A stretch of DNA of 40,004 bases, taken from NCBI GenBank assembly GCA_002293145.1, contig DBCO01000030.1, positions 1 to 40,004 on the forward strand. Direction: 5' to 3'. Each line of letters starts with the position of its first letter. Position 1 is the stretch's first letter. Source of the DNA: Akkermansiaceae bacterium UBA956. Its GTDB lineage: Bacteria > Verrucomicrobiota > Verrucomicrobiia > Verrucomicrobiales > Akkermansiaceae. Made by a program: the position numbers and the translations under genes. The notes below the pieces were generated by a model. That model was not told the origin of the DNA. It was given only the letters and a program-made list of their open reading frames with translations, and did no database searches. Positions 9,101-16,928 of this stretch are shown piece after piece.

Positions 9101-9499
9101 ACTGTGCGCATGCGCGGCGTGATGGAAAAATGCACCTATTGTGTGCAGCGTCTCAAAGACGCCAAGATCCGTCAAAAGCGCGGTCAAAAGCAAGATGTTC
9201 TCGCCTCGGGCAAAACTTCGCCCGAAGTTGTCGTCACCACGAAAACTCTGCGCATCCCCATCGACAGCGTCAAGGTCGCTTGCCAAGAGGCCTGCCCCGC
9301 CGATGCGATCAGCTTTGGTAACCTTCTCGACGAGAAAGCCGCCACGGTGGTGCGCGGTCGTGAACTGGCACGCAGCTACGAGCTTCTGCACTACATCGGG
9401 ACCATTCCCCGCACGCTCTACATGGCGCGGGTCAAGAACCCGAACGAGAAGATGCCTGATGCGGAATTCGTCGGCACCGCCACCATCCACATGGCCTAA
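6188..9499 (+). CDS. actB: ACIII iron-sulfur subunit ActB (Mo-oxidoreductase-like plus ferredoxin-like fusion)
   Basis: Large periplasmic subunit of 1103 aa. Residues from about 85 to 790 form the molybdopterin-oxidoreductase-like domain, which in ACIII carries no Mo cofactor. The C-terminal third is a four-cluster ferredoxin domain: CMGCNACLVACQAEN near 823, CVQCESAPCETVCP near 883, CIGTRYCANNCP near 915, and CTYC near 981 with CQEACP near 1031. In CIGTRYC one Cys of the usual set is replaced by Thr, consistent with the single [3Fe-4S] cluster of ACIII. A twin-arginine motif (SRRSFLKLMGAS, about 56-67) is followed by the lipobox-like LSMAAC, so Tat export and lipid anchoring are likely. Confidence 0.95.
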   Translation: MSKRILQHPEIPAGENTISWRSVGQLEGSQDFRNTLDREFPRAAAEMADEADAETSRRSFLKLMGASTALAGLSMAACRRPEKYTVPYTQAPEWIIPGKALYYASAMPRSSGATPVVVTTFEGRPTKLGPNTLHPDSDGTDAFVQASILDLYSPSRSQKILHHGAAADLAGLEAVIKEATTSGKFGIVFGADESPTRSRLAKEIAAKFPSAMFYSYESLSPAAAASRQVADFAKADRILALDCDFASLDPQGPITPFFDRRKPEGKGYKAKRDKKSMNRLYAVESLFTLTGGMADHRLRIEPSKVIRIAADIARQVMAKTGGSAPAELSSFAPVTEEKIVKWVAACADDLVASKGNALVLAGSRTSAALKNIAFAINTALTSFGATLQSIASDNAGFGDIAALKKDLDSAAIEHVILLTPANVAFDAPADLAIVESLHKAKSSIHWGLRTDASAHAATWHIPAAHYLESWSDARSANGHYTLIQPMILPLYDAAVSELELLSALLDGKITSGEESAAFAAVRKTFTGDDAAWKKALREGFVAGAAASAPATAPVVTAESLTDASEQSLDVIFSTDGSIYDGRWIENAWLQESPDPISKLTWDNAALIAPKTAKALGIYDQVIALESPRAASPVDGEAGNRRAPVISISLGGKSIEIPVLIAFGLAENTIVLPVGYGQGYDVEDELARGPMNATHVGLVGVNRGVNVNQLRTSATTYLAQGAKVTLTEKRYSVALTQEHHAMYGRALAREISTMDVEKHHKNYSFEKQYDGVAKQGNDAHAPENMSLYKQEGSATWNPGKDGKAQPLLSDDLHQWAMNIDLSSCMGCNACLVACQAENNIPVVGKEQVAMGRAMHWIRMDRYFAQDKNNTFDIDSPAMVPQPVACVQCESAPCETVCPVNATVHTEDGLNAMAYNRCIGTRYCANNCPYKARRFNYFDYNKRNPLIAHNLYKGPLGTTQVGEAPHLQRNPNVTVRMRGVMEKCTYCVQRLKDAKIRQKRGQKQDVLASGKTSPEVVVTTKTLRIPIDSVKVACQEACPADAISFGNLLDEKAATVVRGRELARSYELLHYIGTIPRTLYMARVKNPNEKMPDAEFVGTATIHMA

Positions 9500-9538
9500 T
9501 TTTTTTCACTCCACAATCTTTACCCGTCACAACGCATT

Positions 9539-11032
9539 ATGGCACACGCTAGCAACACGGCTCACGAACCCAGAAACGGCCCGAAACTCCCGGTTTTGGA
9601 ACGCGAGAATCTAATTCTCAACAATCGCTCCTACCACTGGATCACCGAACGCATTTGCGGCATTGTGGAAAACAAGCAACCACTACTTTGGTGGATTTTG
9701 TTTCTCCCTAGCGCGCTGGTTGCTCTGCTCGGCGTGGGTGGCGGTTTGACACTGCTGGTTTCCACAGGTGTCGGTGTTTGGGGCATGACCAATACGGTTT
9801 TCTGGGGTTGGGACATTACGAACTTCGTGTTTTGGATCGGTATCGGCCACGCCGGCACGCTGATTTCGGCGATTTTGTTCCTCACTCGTCAAAACTGGCG
9901 CACGTCCATCAACCGTGCTGCGGAAGCGATGACGATTTTTGCCGTTATGTGCGCCGGCATTTTCCCGGCCTTCCACGTCGGTCGTGTCTGGATGGCTTGG
10001 TTCCTAGCTCCGATCCCGAACTCGAATGCAATCTGGCAAAACTTCAAGTCACCTTTGCTTTGGGACGTGTTCGCGGTTTCCACCTATTTCACCGTTTCGC
10101 TGATTTTCTGGTTCCTCGGCATGGTGCCTGACCTCGCGACCATTCGCGATCGCGCCAAACCCGGCTTGCGCAAATTCCTCTACGGCATCTTCGCCCTCGG
10201 CTGGCGTGGTGGTAACCGTCAGTGGAGCCACTACGAAATGGCCTATCTTTTGCTCGCTGCCCTCTCCACACCGCTGGTTCTTTCGGTTCACTCGGTCGTT
10301 TCGTTCGACTTCGCTACCTCCGTAGTTCCTGGTTGGCACACCACCATTTTCCCACCATACTTCGTAGCTGGTGCTGTGTTCGGTGGTTTCGCGATGGTGC
10401 TCACCATCATGATTCCTGCCCGCGCCATCTACGGCTTGCACGATATGATCACGATGAAGCACATCGAGAACATGGCGAAAATCATTCTCCTTACGGGCAC
10501 AATCGTCGGTTACGCCTACCTGATGGAGCTTTTCGTAGCCTTCTACTCGGGTGCCATTTATGAAATGGAAGCCTTTAAGTATCGGATGACCGGTCCGTAT
10601 TGGTGGGCCTACCTCGCGATGATGTCCTGCAATGTCATTTCGCCCCAGGTTTTTTGGTTCAAATGGTGCCGCGAGAACCTCTGGGTGATCATGGCGGTAT
10701 CGATGTGCGTCAACGTCGGTATGTGGTTCGAGCGCTTCGTCATCATCTGCACTACCTTGGCCCGGATGTGGCTGCCAGGTGATTGGAAATACTACAGCGC
10801 CAGCCCCTACGAGATCATTCTCTTCGTCGGCACGATCGGCATGTTCCTGATGCTGTTCTTGTTGTTCCTCCGCTTTCTTCCTTGTATCAACATTGCTGAG
10901 GTCAAGTGGACCCTGCGCGAGTCTGATCCGCACTTCGATGACCTCAACGATCATCCGGATGACGGTGTGGTGAAAATCGCTGCCTATCAGCACGAACTGC
11001 CCGAAACCACGGACAAAGGAACCACGGTCTGA
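9539..11032 (+). CDS. actC: ACIII membrane subunit ActC (NrfD/PsrC-like)
   Basis: Polytopic quinol-interacting subunit of ACIII, homologous to polysulfide reductase PsrC/NrfD. The 497-aa chain starts with a hydrophilic N-terminus containing YHWITERICGIVE, followed by about ten hydrophobic helices (for example LPSALVALLGVGGGLTLLV, ILFVGTIGMFLMLFLLFLRF). GIGHAGTLISAILFL and GIFPAFHVGR, typical of the family, lie in the second and third helices. The C-terminus is cytoplasmic and acidic. It pairs with the homologous ActF as the second membrane bundle. The whole spacer to actD is a five-fold 8-nt tandem repeat. Confidence 0.95.
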   Translation: MAHASNTAHEPRNGPKLPVLERENLILNNRSYHWITERICGIVENKQPLLWWILFLPSALVALLGVGGGLTLLVSTGVGVWGMTNTVFWGWDITNFVFWIGIGHAGTLISAILFLTRQNWRTSINRAAEAMTIFAVMCAGIFPAFHVGRVWMAWFLAPIPNSNAIWQNFKSPLLWDVFAVSTYFTVSLIFWFLGMVPDLATIRDRAKPGLRKFLYGIFALGWRGGNRQWSHYEMAYLLLAALSTPLVLSVHSVVSFDFATSVVPGWHTTIFPPYFVAGAVFGGFAMVLTIMIPARAIYGLHDMITMKHIENMAKIILLTGTIVGYAYLMELFVAFYSGAIYEMEAFKYRMTGPYWWAYLAMMSCNVISPQVFWFKWCRENLWVIMAVSMCVNVGMWFERFVIICTTLARMWLPGDWKYYSASPYEIILFVGTIGMFLMLFLLFLRFLPCINIAEVKWTLRESDPHFDDLNDHPDDGVVKIAAYQHELPETTDKGTTV

Positions 11033-11069
11033 AATACTGAAAATCTGAAACGCTGAAAAGCTGAAAAAA
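11030..11069 (+). repeat. Five tandem 8-nt units filling the actC-actD spacer
   Basis: Units TGAAATAC, TGAAAATC, TGAAACGC, TGAAAAGC and TGAAAAAA follow in perfect 8-nt phase. The first contains the actC stop codon and the last supplies the A of the actD ATG. Similar but irregular TTCTGAAA units occur at 139-168. Confidence 0.7.
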
Positions 11070-11626
11070 TGAGTACTACACGCAAAAGAGTTTACGGATA
11101 CCTCGCCGAGTTCAAGAGTGCCTCGGCGCTGTACAAGGCCGCGGAAAAAGTGCGCGATGCTGGTTTCACCAAGTGGGACTGCTATTCGCCCTATCCGATC
11201 CACGGTCTGGATGGTGCTATGGGATTGAAGCGTTCGATTTTGCCTTATTTGGTATTTTTCGGTGGCATGACCGGCACGATTACGGCCTTTTTGCTCGCCT
11301 ACACAACGCAAGTGGTGATCTATCCTACCGTCGTTCAGGCCAAGCCCACGAACTTCTTCACCTTGCCGGCGTTTTTCCCGATCATGTTCGAGTTGACGAT
11401 TCTGTTCTCGGGTTTCACGACTCTGTTTGGACTTCTCGCCCTGATGAAACTCCCACGTTTCAATCACCCGCTATTTGCCAGTAAGCAGTTCGAGCGCTCC
11501 ACCGACGATGGTTTCTTCATCGCTCTCGAGGCACGCGATCCGAAATTTTCAGCCACTGGCTCCAAGGATTTTCTTGGAGAAATTGGTGGCACCAGCATCG
11601 AACTCATCGAGGAGGAACCTGCCTAA
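11069..11626 (+). CDS. actD: ACIII subunit ActD (DUF3341)
   Basis: Small membrane subunit of ACIII with the DUF3341 domain. The N-terminus YGYLAEFKSASALYKAAEKVRDAG and YSPYPIHGLDGAMGL are typical of the family. Two transmembrane helices follow (about 54-75 and 103-129). The C-terminal cytoplasmic part has FNHPLF followed by FERSTDDGFFIALEARD. Length 185 aa is normal. No metal-binding residues are expected. It lies between actC and actE as in other ACIII operons. Confidence 0.93.
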   Translation: MSTTRKRVYGYLAEFKSASALYKAAEKVRDAGFTKWDCYSPYPIHGLDGAMGLKRSILPYLVFFGGMTGTITAFLLAYTTQVVIYPTVVQAKPTNFFTLPAFFPIMFELTILFSGFTTLFGLLALMKLPRFNHPLFASKQFERSTDDGFFIALEARDPKFSATGSKDFLGEIGGTSIELIEEEPA

Positions 11627-11650
11627 TCATTCCACACTTTTCTTTTCCGC

Positions 11651-12352
11651 ATGAAATACTTTTTCCTAATCTACGCCATTGTCGCAGTTTCTGTGGTGGG
11701 CATTTTCAAATACCGCGGCCACACGTTCAGCGAGCCGCCGATCCGTCTAATTCCAGACATGGATGACCAAGATGTGCTCAAGGCTCAGAAGCAAAATGCC
11801 TTTTTCGCCGATGGCCAAGGTGCTCGTCAACCCGTAGCAAACACCGCTCCGCTTGGTTTCCGGGCCGATGGCGCCAATGAGCTGGGTGGCATTCCTGAAT
11901 ATGAATTCTCTGGCGGTGCGGGTTACTACTACTCGGGTCACGTTGGTGATTATTTCGGCACGGGCATGCCCGATGAGCTGAATCTGACCGCAGAATCTGC
12001 AGTCGAGCTGCTCAAGCGCGGCGAAGAGCGTTACAATGTTTATTGCTCCGCATGTCACGGCGCTTCTGGCAACGGCGCAGGCATCACCGCCCGCTATGGT
12101 GTTCCCGGTATTGCCAATCTTACAGGCACTCCTTATGCCCCAGCGTCTTATCCCGATGGTCGTCTGTTTGAAGTAATCACCAAGGGCAAGGGCAACATGT
12201 CCGGCTACGGATACAACATTCCAGTTCGCGATCGCTGGGCGATCGTCACCTACATCCGCGCCTTGCAACTCTCGCGCAGCGCTCCCTTGGAGTCCGTCAA
12301 AGAAGCCTTTGAAGCTGGCATGAAACAACAAGGCGCCGCGCCGATCCAATAA
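11651..12352 (+). CDS. actE: ACIII monohaem cytochrome c subunit ActE
   Basis: Periplasmic monohaem cytochrome c of ACIII, likely the exit point for electrons. Haem attachment is CSACH (Cys132, Cys135, His136); the Met in GKGNMSGYGYN is the likely axial ligand. NAFFADGQGARQPVANTAPLG is the conserved ActE N-terminal segment. The first 17 residues are hydrophobic and lack a lipobox Cys, so the protein is probably held by an uncleaved helix rather than by lipidation. The total of 233 aa is usual for the family. The leader is CT-rich without a Shine-Dalgarno. Confidence 0.93.
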   Translation: MKYFFLIYAIVAVSVVGIFKYRGHTFSEPPIRLIPDMDDQDVLKAQKQNAFFADGQGARQPVANTAPLGFRADGANELGGIPEYEFSGGAGYYYSGHVGDYFGTGMPDELNLTAESAVELLKRGEERYNVYCSACHGASGNGAGITARYGVPGIANLTGTPYAPASYPDGRLFEVITKGKGNMSGYGYNIPVRDRWAIVTYIRALQLSRSAPLESVKEAFEAGMKQQGAAPIQ

Positions 12353-12386
12353 TTTCCCCAACCAATTTCCTTCATTTCTAAGCACG

Positions 12387-13802
12387 ATGTCCCATCACGT
12401 CACATCCCACGAAATCCCCGTCAACGGCGAGCACTTGGACAAGTCCAAAATCGCCAAGGCCAAAACCATCGCTCTGGCAGTCATGGTGATCGGTAGCCTG
12501 TTGAGCGTTTATCTTCTGTTCTTTGCTCCCAAAGCGCAACAGGGCTCATACTCCTATTCTTGGGTTTTTGCGCTGTTCTATTTCTTCACACTAGCTCTCG
12601 GTGCTTGCTTCTGGACATTGCTTCACAACGTATCGAACAGCGGCTGGGGCACCAGCGTGCGTCGTGTGATGGAGAACGTTGGTTCTGTGTTTCCTTGGTT
12701 GAGTATTTTCGCAATTCCTTTGCTTTTCCCCAGCGTTCAGTCGTATCTTTATGAGTGGATGAACATGCATCGCAAAGTGGGTGGCGACATCCCAACCATG
12801 ACTTTGATCAGCGAATGGCTGGCTGGTTCTTGGAACTGGGTGCTCAATGGATTTCGCTACATTTTCACCGGTGAAACGCTGCCGATGGCTTCGACTATGG
12901 CCGATCGTCTTCATCATGCCGATCACTTGATGTATAACAAGCATTGGTACATGAATTTACCTTTCTGGTATTTCCGCTCGGCCATGTTCTTCATCGCTCT
13001 CGGCTATGTAATCTATCGCTTGCGCAAACTGTCCACCGCACAGGATACCGATCCAAATCCTGGCACAGTACATCTTTTCACTGCTCGTCGTCGCGCTGCA
13101 GCTTTCTTGCCGATTCTCGCTTTGACTGTGACCTTCGCGGCATTCGACTGGTTGAAAGGCATGGACTACACCTGGTTCTCGACCATGTATGGCGTGTATA
13201 TTTTTGCTGGATGCGCCATCAACTCGATGGGCGTGATCATCATCACCACCTACCTTTTGCGTCGTGCCGGTTACCTCAAGAACGTGGTTACTCAAGAGCA
13301 CTTCCACATCATGGGTAAATTGCTTTTCGCCTTCACCGTGTTCTGGGCCTACGTGACATTCTCTCAGTATTTCCTGATCTGGTATGCGAATATCACTGAG
13401 GAAACGAGGTATTTCTTGATTCGTAATACCGAAGGCTGGAACATCGCTAGCATCGCTCTGGTCATCTTGCACTTTGTCGTTCCTTTCGTGATCTTGCTGC
13501 AACAGTGGCTCAAGAAAAAGCCGCATTTGCTCAGCGCGGTAGCAGTATACATGCTCCTCGTGCACATCCTTGACATATACCTCATCGTGATTCCTGAGCG
13601 TGGTATTTCGCTCGGAAATATCGATCACAAAACCTTCGGCAACATCAGCGTTTCCATTCAAGGTGCTTGGATGGGGGATATCCTTGCCTTTGTCACCATC
13701 GGTGCCGGTTTTGTGTTTTTCCTGCTCCGCGCTCTCGGTCAGCACTCTCTCTACCCTCACCGCGATCCTCGCATTCTGGAGTCCGCGAATCTCACTAACT
13801 AA
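12387..13802 (+). CDS. actF: ACIII membrane subunit ActF (NrfD-like)
   Basis: Second NrfD-like polytopic subunit of ACIII. The 471 aa include about ten hydrophobic helices, for example AKTIALAVMVIGSLLSVYLL near the N-terminus and ILAFVTIGAGFVFFLLRAL near the C-terminus. The segment FAAFDWLKGMDYTWFSTMYG and the charged helix around HIMGKLLFAFTVFWAY match the ActF pattern. It packs against ActC and ActD; a quinone site has been discussed for these subunits, but key residues cannot be assigned from one sequence. The spacer to the next gene opens with TAATTTTTCAC, a string also found inside the palindrome upstream of actA. Confidence 0.93.
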   Translation: MSHHVTSHEIPVNGEHLDKSKIAKAKTIALAVMVIGSLLSVYLLFFAPKAQQGSYSYSWVFALFYFFTLALGACFWTLLHNVSNSGWGTSVRRVMENVGSVFPWLSIFAIPLLFPSVQSYLYEWMNMHRKVGGDIPTMTLISEWLAGSWNWVLNGFRYIFTGETLPMASTMADRLHHADHLMYNKHWYMNLPFWYFRSAMFFIALGYVIYRLRKLSTAQDTDPNPGTVHLFTARRRAAAFLPILALTVTFAAFDWLKGMDYTWFSTMYGVYIFAGCAINSMGVIIITTYLLRRAGYLKNVVTQEHFHIMGKLLFAFTVFWAYVTFSQYFLIWYANITEETRYFLIRNTEGWNIASIALVILHFVVPFVILLQQWLKKKPHLLSAVAVYMLLVHILDIYLIVIPERGISLGNIDHKTFGNISVSIQGAWMGDILAFVTIGAGFVFFLLRALGQHSLYPHRDPRILESANLTN

Positions 13803-13826
13803 TTTTTCACTTTACCACTTTTCATC

Positions 13827-14618
13827 ATGGACCCGTCACAAGACAACCCAATCGTTCGTTTCAAAGCCTTTTTCTGGGCCCTCGCCGTTTTTGCTCTTTT
13901 CGGCATTGCACTCGGTGTGATTGCGCTCTTGAACCGCAAGGCTCCTTCTACTCTGGAGGATGTTGCTGCCGTGGCGCGTTATGAAAACATCGTTGCAGTG
14001 AAATCAGAGCAAGCAGCGTTACTTTCCTACAAGGAAGTTGAACCGGGCAAAACCGTTCAAGTCAAACCTGCCGATGTCTTTGCTGTTTTAGGCAAAACTC
14101 TCGCCGCGAGCAAATCCGCTGCCGTGGAGAAACCCGAGCAAGTGATTCCAGAATCTCCGACTGCCAAAGCGCTTGCTGAAACCGCCAAAAATGCTGCACC
14201 TGTTGAGATCGTGGAAACAGATGCCAACGCGCCGATCGACCCCGCCGTAATGGAGAAGGGTAAAGCTGAATACATGCTGTGCCAAGCTTGCCACGGTGCT
14301 GATGGCAATGGTGTTCCCGGATTGGCCCCGCCGCTTGCTGGTTCTGAATGGGTGTTAGGCCCGGTCGAAAATCCCATCCGCATCGCTCTGCGCGGTCTCA
14401 CTGGTCCGATCAAGGTAAAAGGTGTCGATTACAATCTGCCTGCTCCGATGATGGCTGTGGCTCACTTGTCCGATGAGCAGCTCGCTGCTGTTCTCACCTA
14501 CGCCCGCAATTCTTTTGGCAATAAAGCTTCTGCCGTTACACCTGATCAAGTGAAAGCCTTCCGCGGTGAAGTAGGTGCTCCTGCTTTACAAGCAGCTGAC
14601 CTCAAAGCTCCGAACTAA
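13827..14618 (+). CDS. Membrane-anchored monohaem cytochrome c
   Basis: 263 aa. A single N-terminal helix (about 14-35) anchors a periplasmic domain. After an Ala/Glu/Pro-rich linker (about 40-140) comes a class I cytochrome c with CQACHG (Cys152, Cys155, His156) and a Met pair in LPAPMMAV as probable axial ligand. The haem domain closely parallels that of the last gene of the cluster: both have CHGADG, a GLxGP segment and RNSFGN near the end. It is not the small ActG protein of some ACIII operons and lacks the second haem of CcoP. Its place between actF and the CcoN-like gene suggests it carries electrons between those modules (inference). Confidence 0.85.
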   Translation: MDPSQDNPIVRFKAFFWALAVFALFGIALGVIALLNRKAPSTLEDVAAVARYENIVAVKSEQAALLSYKEVEPGKTVQVKPADVFAVLGKTLAASKSAAVEKPEQVIPESPTAKALAETAKNAAPVEIVETDANAPIDPAVMEKGKAEYMLCQACHGADGNGVPGLAPPLAGSEWVLGPVENPIRIALRGLTGPIKVKGVDYNLPAPMMAVAHLSDEQLAAVLTYARNSFGNKASAVTPDQVKAFRGEVGAPALQAADLKAPN

Positions 14619-14647
14619 TTTTTCTCAACTGGTAATTTTTTCTCACG

Positions 14648-16147
14648 ATGTCACAAGAAATCAAACAATCTGCTGAACAGGATGCCATTTTACGCACGGC
14701 CATCGATCGCTCGCTGCGTCATCCGGTGATGTTCTTTTTTACGAGCGGAGCTGCTTGGCTCGCTGTTTCCTTGATCCTAGGTATCATTGCGACGGCAAAA
14801 ATGGTGAGCCCTGAATTCATGGATGGTTGCGCATGGTTCACGCAAGGTCGCGTATTTGCGGCTCATATTTCGACGCTGGTCTACGGATGGGGCTGCCAAG
14901 CGGCCTTTGGAGTGTTGATTTGGCTGATCGCTCGTTTGACTCGTCAAGAAAACCGTGCCTCGGGCATCATTCTTGCCGCCGGCCACGCTTGGAATTTGCT
15001 GATCGCCGTGGGCACTTTTTCGATTCTTGCTGGATACGGCACCGGAGTCCCATGGATGGAGTTCCCGACCATGATCTGGCCAGCATTGCTTTTAACCTAT
15101 TCGTTGATTGCGATCTGGACGATGATTCAATTCCGCGTGCGCACACCGGGTGAAGTTTTTGTCAGCCAATGGTTCGCCGTTGGTGCTCTGGTTTGGTTCC
15201 CTTGGCTCGTTGCTACAGCCTTCGTGCTCGTATTCTGCGTCGGTGGTAATCCTCTTATGTCGGCAGGTGTGGCCGCATGGTTCCGCTCGGGTATTACGTA
15301 TTTATTCTTTCTTCCCACTGCCGCGGCAGCTGCTTACTACTTGGCTCCGAAAATTTCCGGTCGTCCTGTTCACAGTTACTCACTCTCGCTGATCGGTTTC
15401 TGGGTCCTAGCCGCGGTCGGTCCTTGGGCCGGTATGCAGAAGTTGGCTGGTGCCCCGATTCCGTTTTTCCTTCCCTATATGGGAGCTGCTGCTGCCGTGC
15501 TGATCGGCATTCCAACGATTGCGATTGCCGTTAGCACCTTGCGCACAATGACTTCAGAGCCCGGCAAATTTGCTTCTAGCCCTGCGCTGCGCTTCACAGC
15601 TACCGGTGTGGTTTGCATGTTGATTCTTGGAATTTCAAGCTCACTCACTAATTTACCGAACTCAACGCTGCAACTAACACAATTCAGCATTACACAGTAT
15701 GGCATGGACATTCTCGCGATCTACGGATCCTTCAGCTTTGTGATGTTTGGAGCTATGTATTTCATCGTGCCCCGCATCACCCGTCGTGAGTGGCTCTCGA
15801 AGCGCTTGATTAAACTGCACTTTTTGTTCTCGATGTATGGTGTGATTGCCGTGGCTGTGCTCTCGGTACTCGGTGGCATGCTTCACGGTATAGGTCAAGA
15901 GGATTTCAAATTCACTTGGGATAGTGCCGTAGCACATGCCTATCCTTACCAGATGGCTACTCTCATCGCGTGGTGCTTTGTATTGTTCTCAAATTTCTTC
16001 TTTTTCGTGCACTTGCTGCTGATGTGGATGCGTCTCGGACGCCGTTCCTCCCATCCTACTTTATTGGGTCATGCTCACATCGATAGTCCACACGGACCAG
16101 ATGGGGACATCGACAACGCTGGTCCAGGTTCGGTCATCGCTCACTAA
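14648..16147 (+). CDS. CcoN-like protein lacking CuB and helix-X haem ligands
   Basis: 499-aa polytopic homologue of cbb3 oxidase subunit I. Clear family segments are AWFTQGRVFAAHISTLVYGW (helix II), YYLAPKISGRPVHSYSLSL and YFIVPRITRREWLSKRL. The helix-II His is kept (His73). Aligned without gaps to CcoN, however, the helix-VI CuB His is Ser214, the adjacent CuB His-His pair is Gln264-Lys265, the active-site Tyr position is Gly258, and the helix-X HxH motif (haem b3 and haem b ligands) is Met353-Asp-Ile355. It therefore should not bind CuB or haem b3 and probably cannot reduce O2. The frame is intact and membrane segments are preserved, so it is a maintained protein rather than a pseudogene. 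Automatic annotation would probably call it CcoN. Confidence 0.85.
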   Translation: MSQEIKQSAEQDAILRTAIDRSLRHPVMFFFTSGAAWLAVSLILGIIATAKMVSPEFMDGCAWFTQGRVFAAHISTLVYGWGCQAAFGVLIWLIARLTRQENRASGIILAAGHAWNLLIAVGTFSILAGYGTGVPWMEFPTMIWPALLLTYSLIAIWTMIQFRVRTPGEVFVSQWFAVGALVWFPWLVATAFVLVFCVGGNPLMSAGVAAWFRSGITYLFFLPTAAAAAYYLAPKISGRPVHSYSLSLIGFWVLAAVGPWAGMQKLAGAPIPFFLPYMGAAAAVLIGIPTIAIAVSTLRTMTSEPGKFASSPALRFTATGVVCMLILGISSSLTNLPNSTLQLTQFSITQYGMDILAIYGSFSFVMFGAMYFIVPRITRREWLSKRLIKLHFLFSMYGVIAVAVLSVLGGMLHGIGQEDFKFTWDSAVAHAYPYQMATLIAWCFVLFSNFFFFVHLLLMWMRLGRRSSHPTLLGHAHIDSPHGPDGDIDNAGPGSVIAH

Positions 16148-16177
16148 TTTCAATCCGGAAACATTTCTCATATCACT

Positions 16178-16891
16178 ATGACTCTCCGCACATTTACTTT
16201 CGGCATGATCGCCAGCTTCGGCTCGGCATGGCTCTTCGCTGTAGTTCTGCCTTTTTTCAAAACTCGTGATGTCAACCCCGTCTATTTCGCGGATGGCATC
16301 GACGAAAAAACCGGCGTTTATTTTCCGAAGCGCACTGGTCAAATTACGACCGGCGCCAAAGTTTATGCTCAAAATGGTTGCTACGTTTGCCACACCCAAG
16401 TGGTGCGTCCAACTTACGCAGGCAATGATATTCATCGTGATGGCTGGGCAGGATTCAAGGCCGATCCTGACCGTGGCGACACTCGCCGTGAGTCGAATGT
16501 GTTCGACTACCAAGGCGAGGAATTTGCGCAAATCGGTATCATGCGCATCGGTCCTGATCTCTCGAACGTCGGCTCTCGTTATGAAAAAACAGCTATTGCC
16601 TTGAATGAGCTGAACAAAACCAAACTCGGCGATGCGTGGAATGACTCCATGAAAACTTCGCCCGAGGCGCTGTTGTTGGAGCATCTCTACAATCCGCGCA
16701 ACAAGCCCTCGATGCGCTGGTCCACCTGCCCATCAGTTCGCTTCCTCTTCAATGAGCCTGCGCGTGAAGGTCTTGCCCCATCACCCAAGCCTGAAGCCCG
16801 TGCTCTGATTGGCTACTTGCTCTCGATGAAAAAGAACGATACGGTTCCCGCTTCGATGAACTACGCACCACCGAAACCTGCCGCGCAGTAA
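16178..16891 (+). CDS. CcoO-like monohaem cytochrome c
   Basis: 237 aa, homologous to cbb3 oxidase subunit II (CcoO/FixO). One N-terminal helix (about 8-27) is followed by a periplasmic domain with the CcoO signature GCYVCHTQVVRP (Cys68, Cys71, His72) and, further on, GPDLSNVGSRY and LYNPRNKPSM, where the Met is the likely axial ligand. Unlike the CcoN-like neighbour, it seems to keep its haem. Length and order (after the subunit I-like gene) match cbb3 operons. The downstream spacer again starts TAATTTTTT. Confidence 0.88.
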   Translation: MTLRTFTFGMIASFGSAWLFAVVLPFFKTRDVNPVYFADGIDEKTGVYFPKRTGQITTGAKVYAQNGCYVCHTQVVRPTYAGNDIHRDGWAGFKADPDRGDTRRESNVFDYQGEEFAQIGIMRIGPDLSNVGSRYEKTAIALNELNKTKLGDAWNDSMKTSPEALLLEHLYNPRNKPSMRWSTCPSVRFLFNEPAREGLAPSPKPEARALIGYLLSMKKNDTVPASMNYAPPKPAAQ

Positions 16892-16928
16892 TTTTTTGAT
16901 TTTTCAGCAACCTCATCTACCTTCTGAC

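Noticed and set aside
7598..9490. 630-codon open frame on the minus strand
   Set aside because: It lies wholly antisense to actB, whose iron-sulfur motifs prove the plus frame; composition is that of a codon-bias shadow.
10049..11467. 472-codon open frame on the minus strand
   Set aside because: Antisense to actC/actD, spans their boundary, and is Arg/His/Glu-rich as expected for a mirror of membrane-protein codons.
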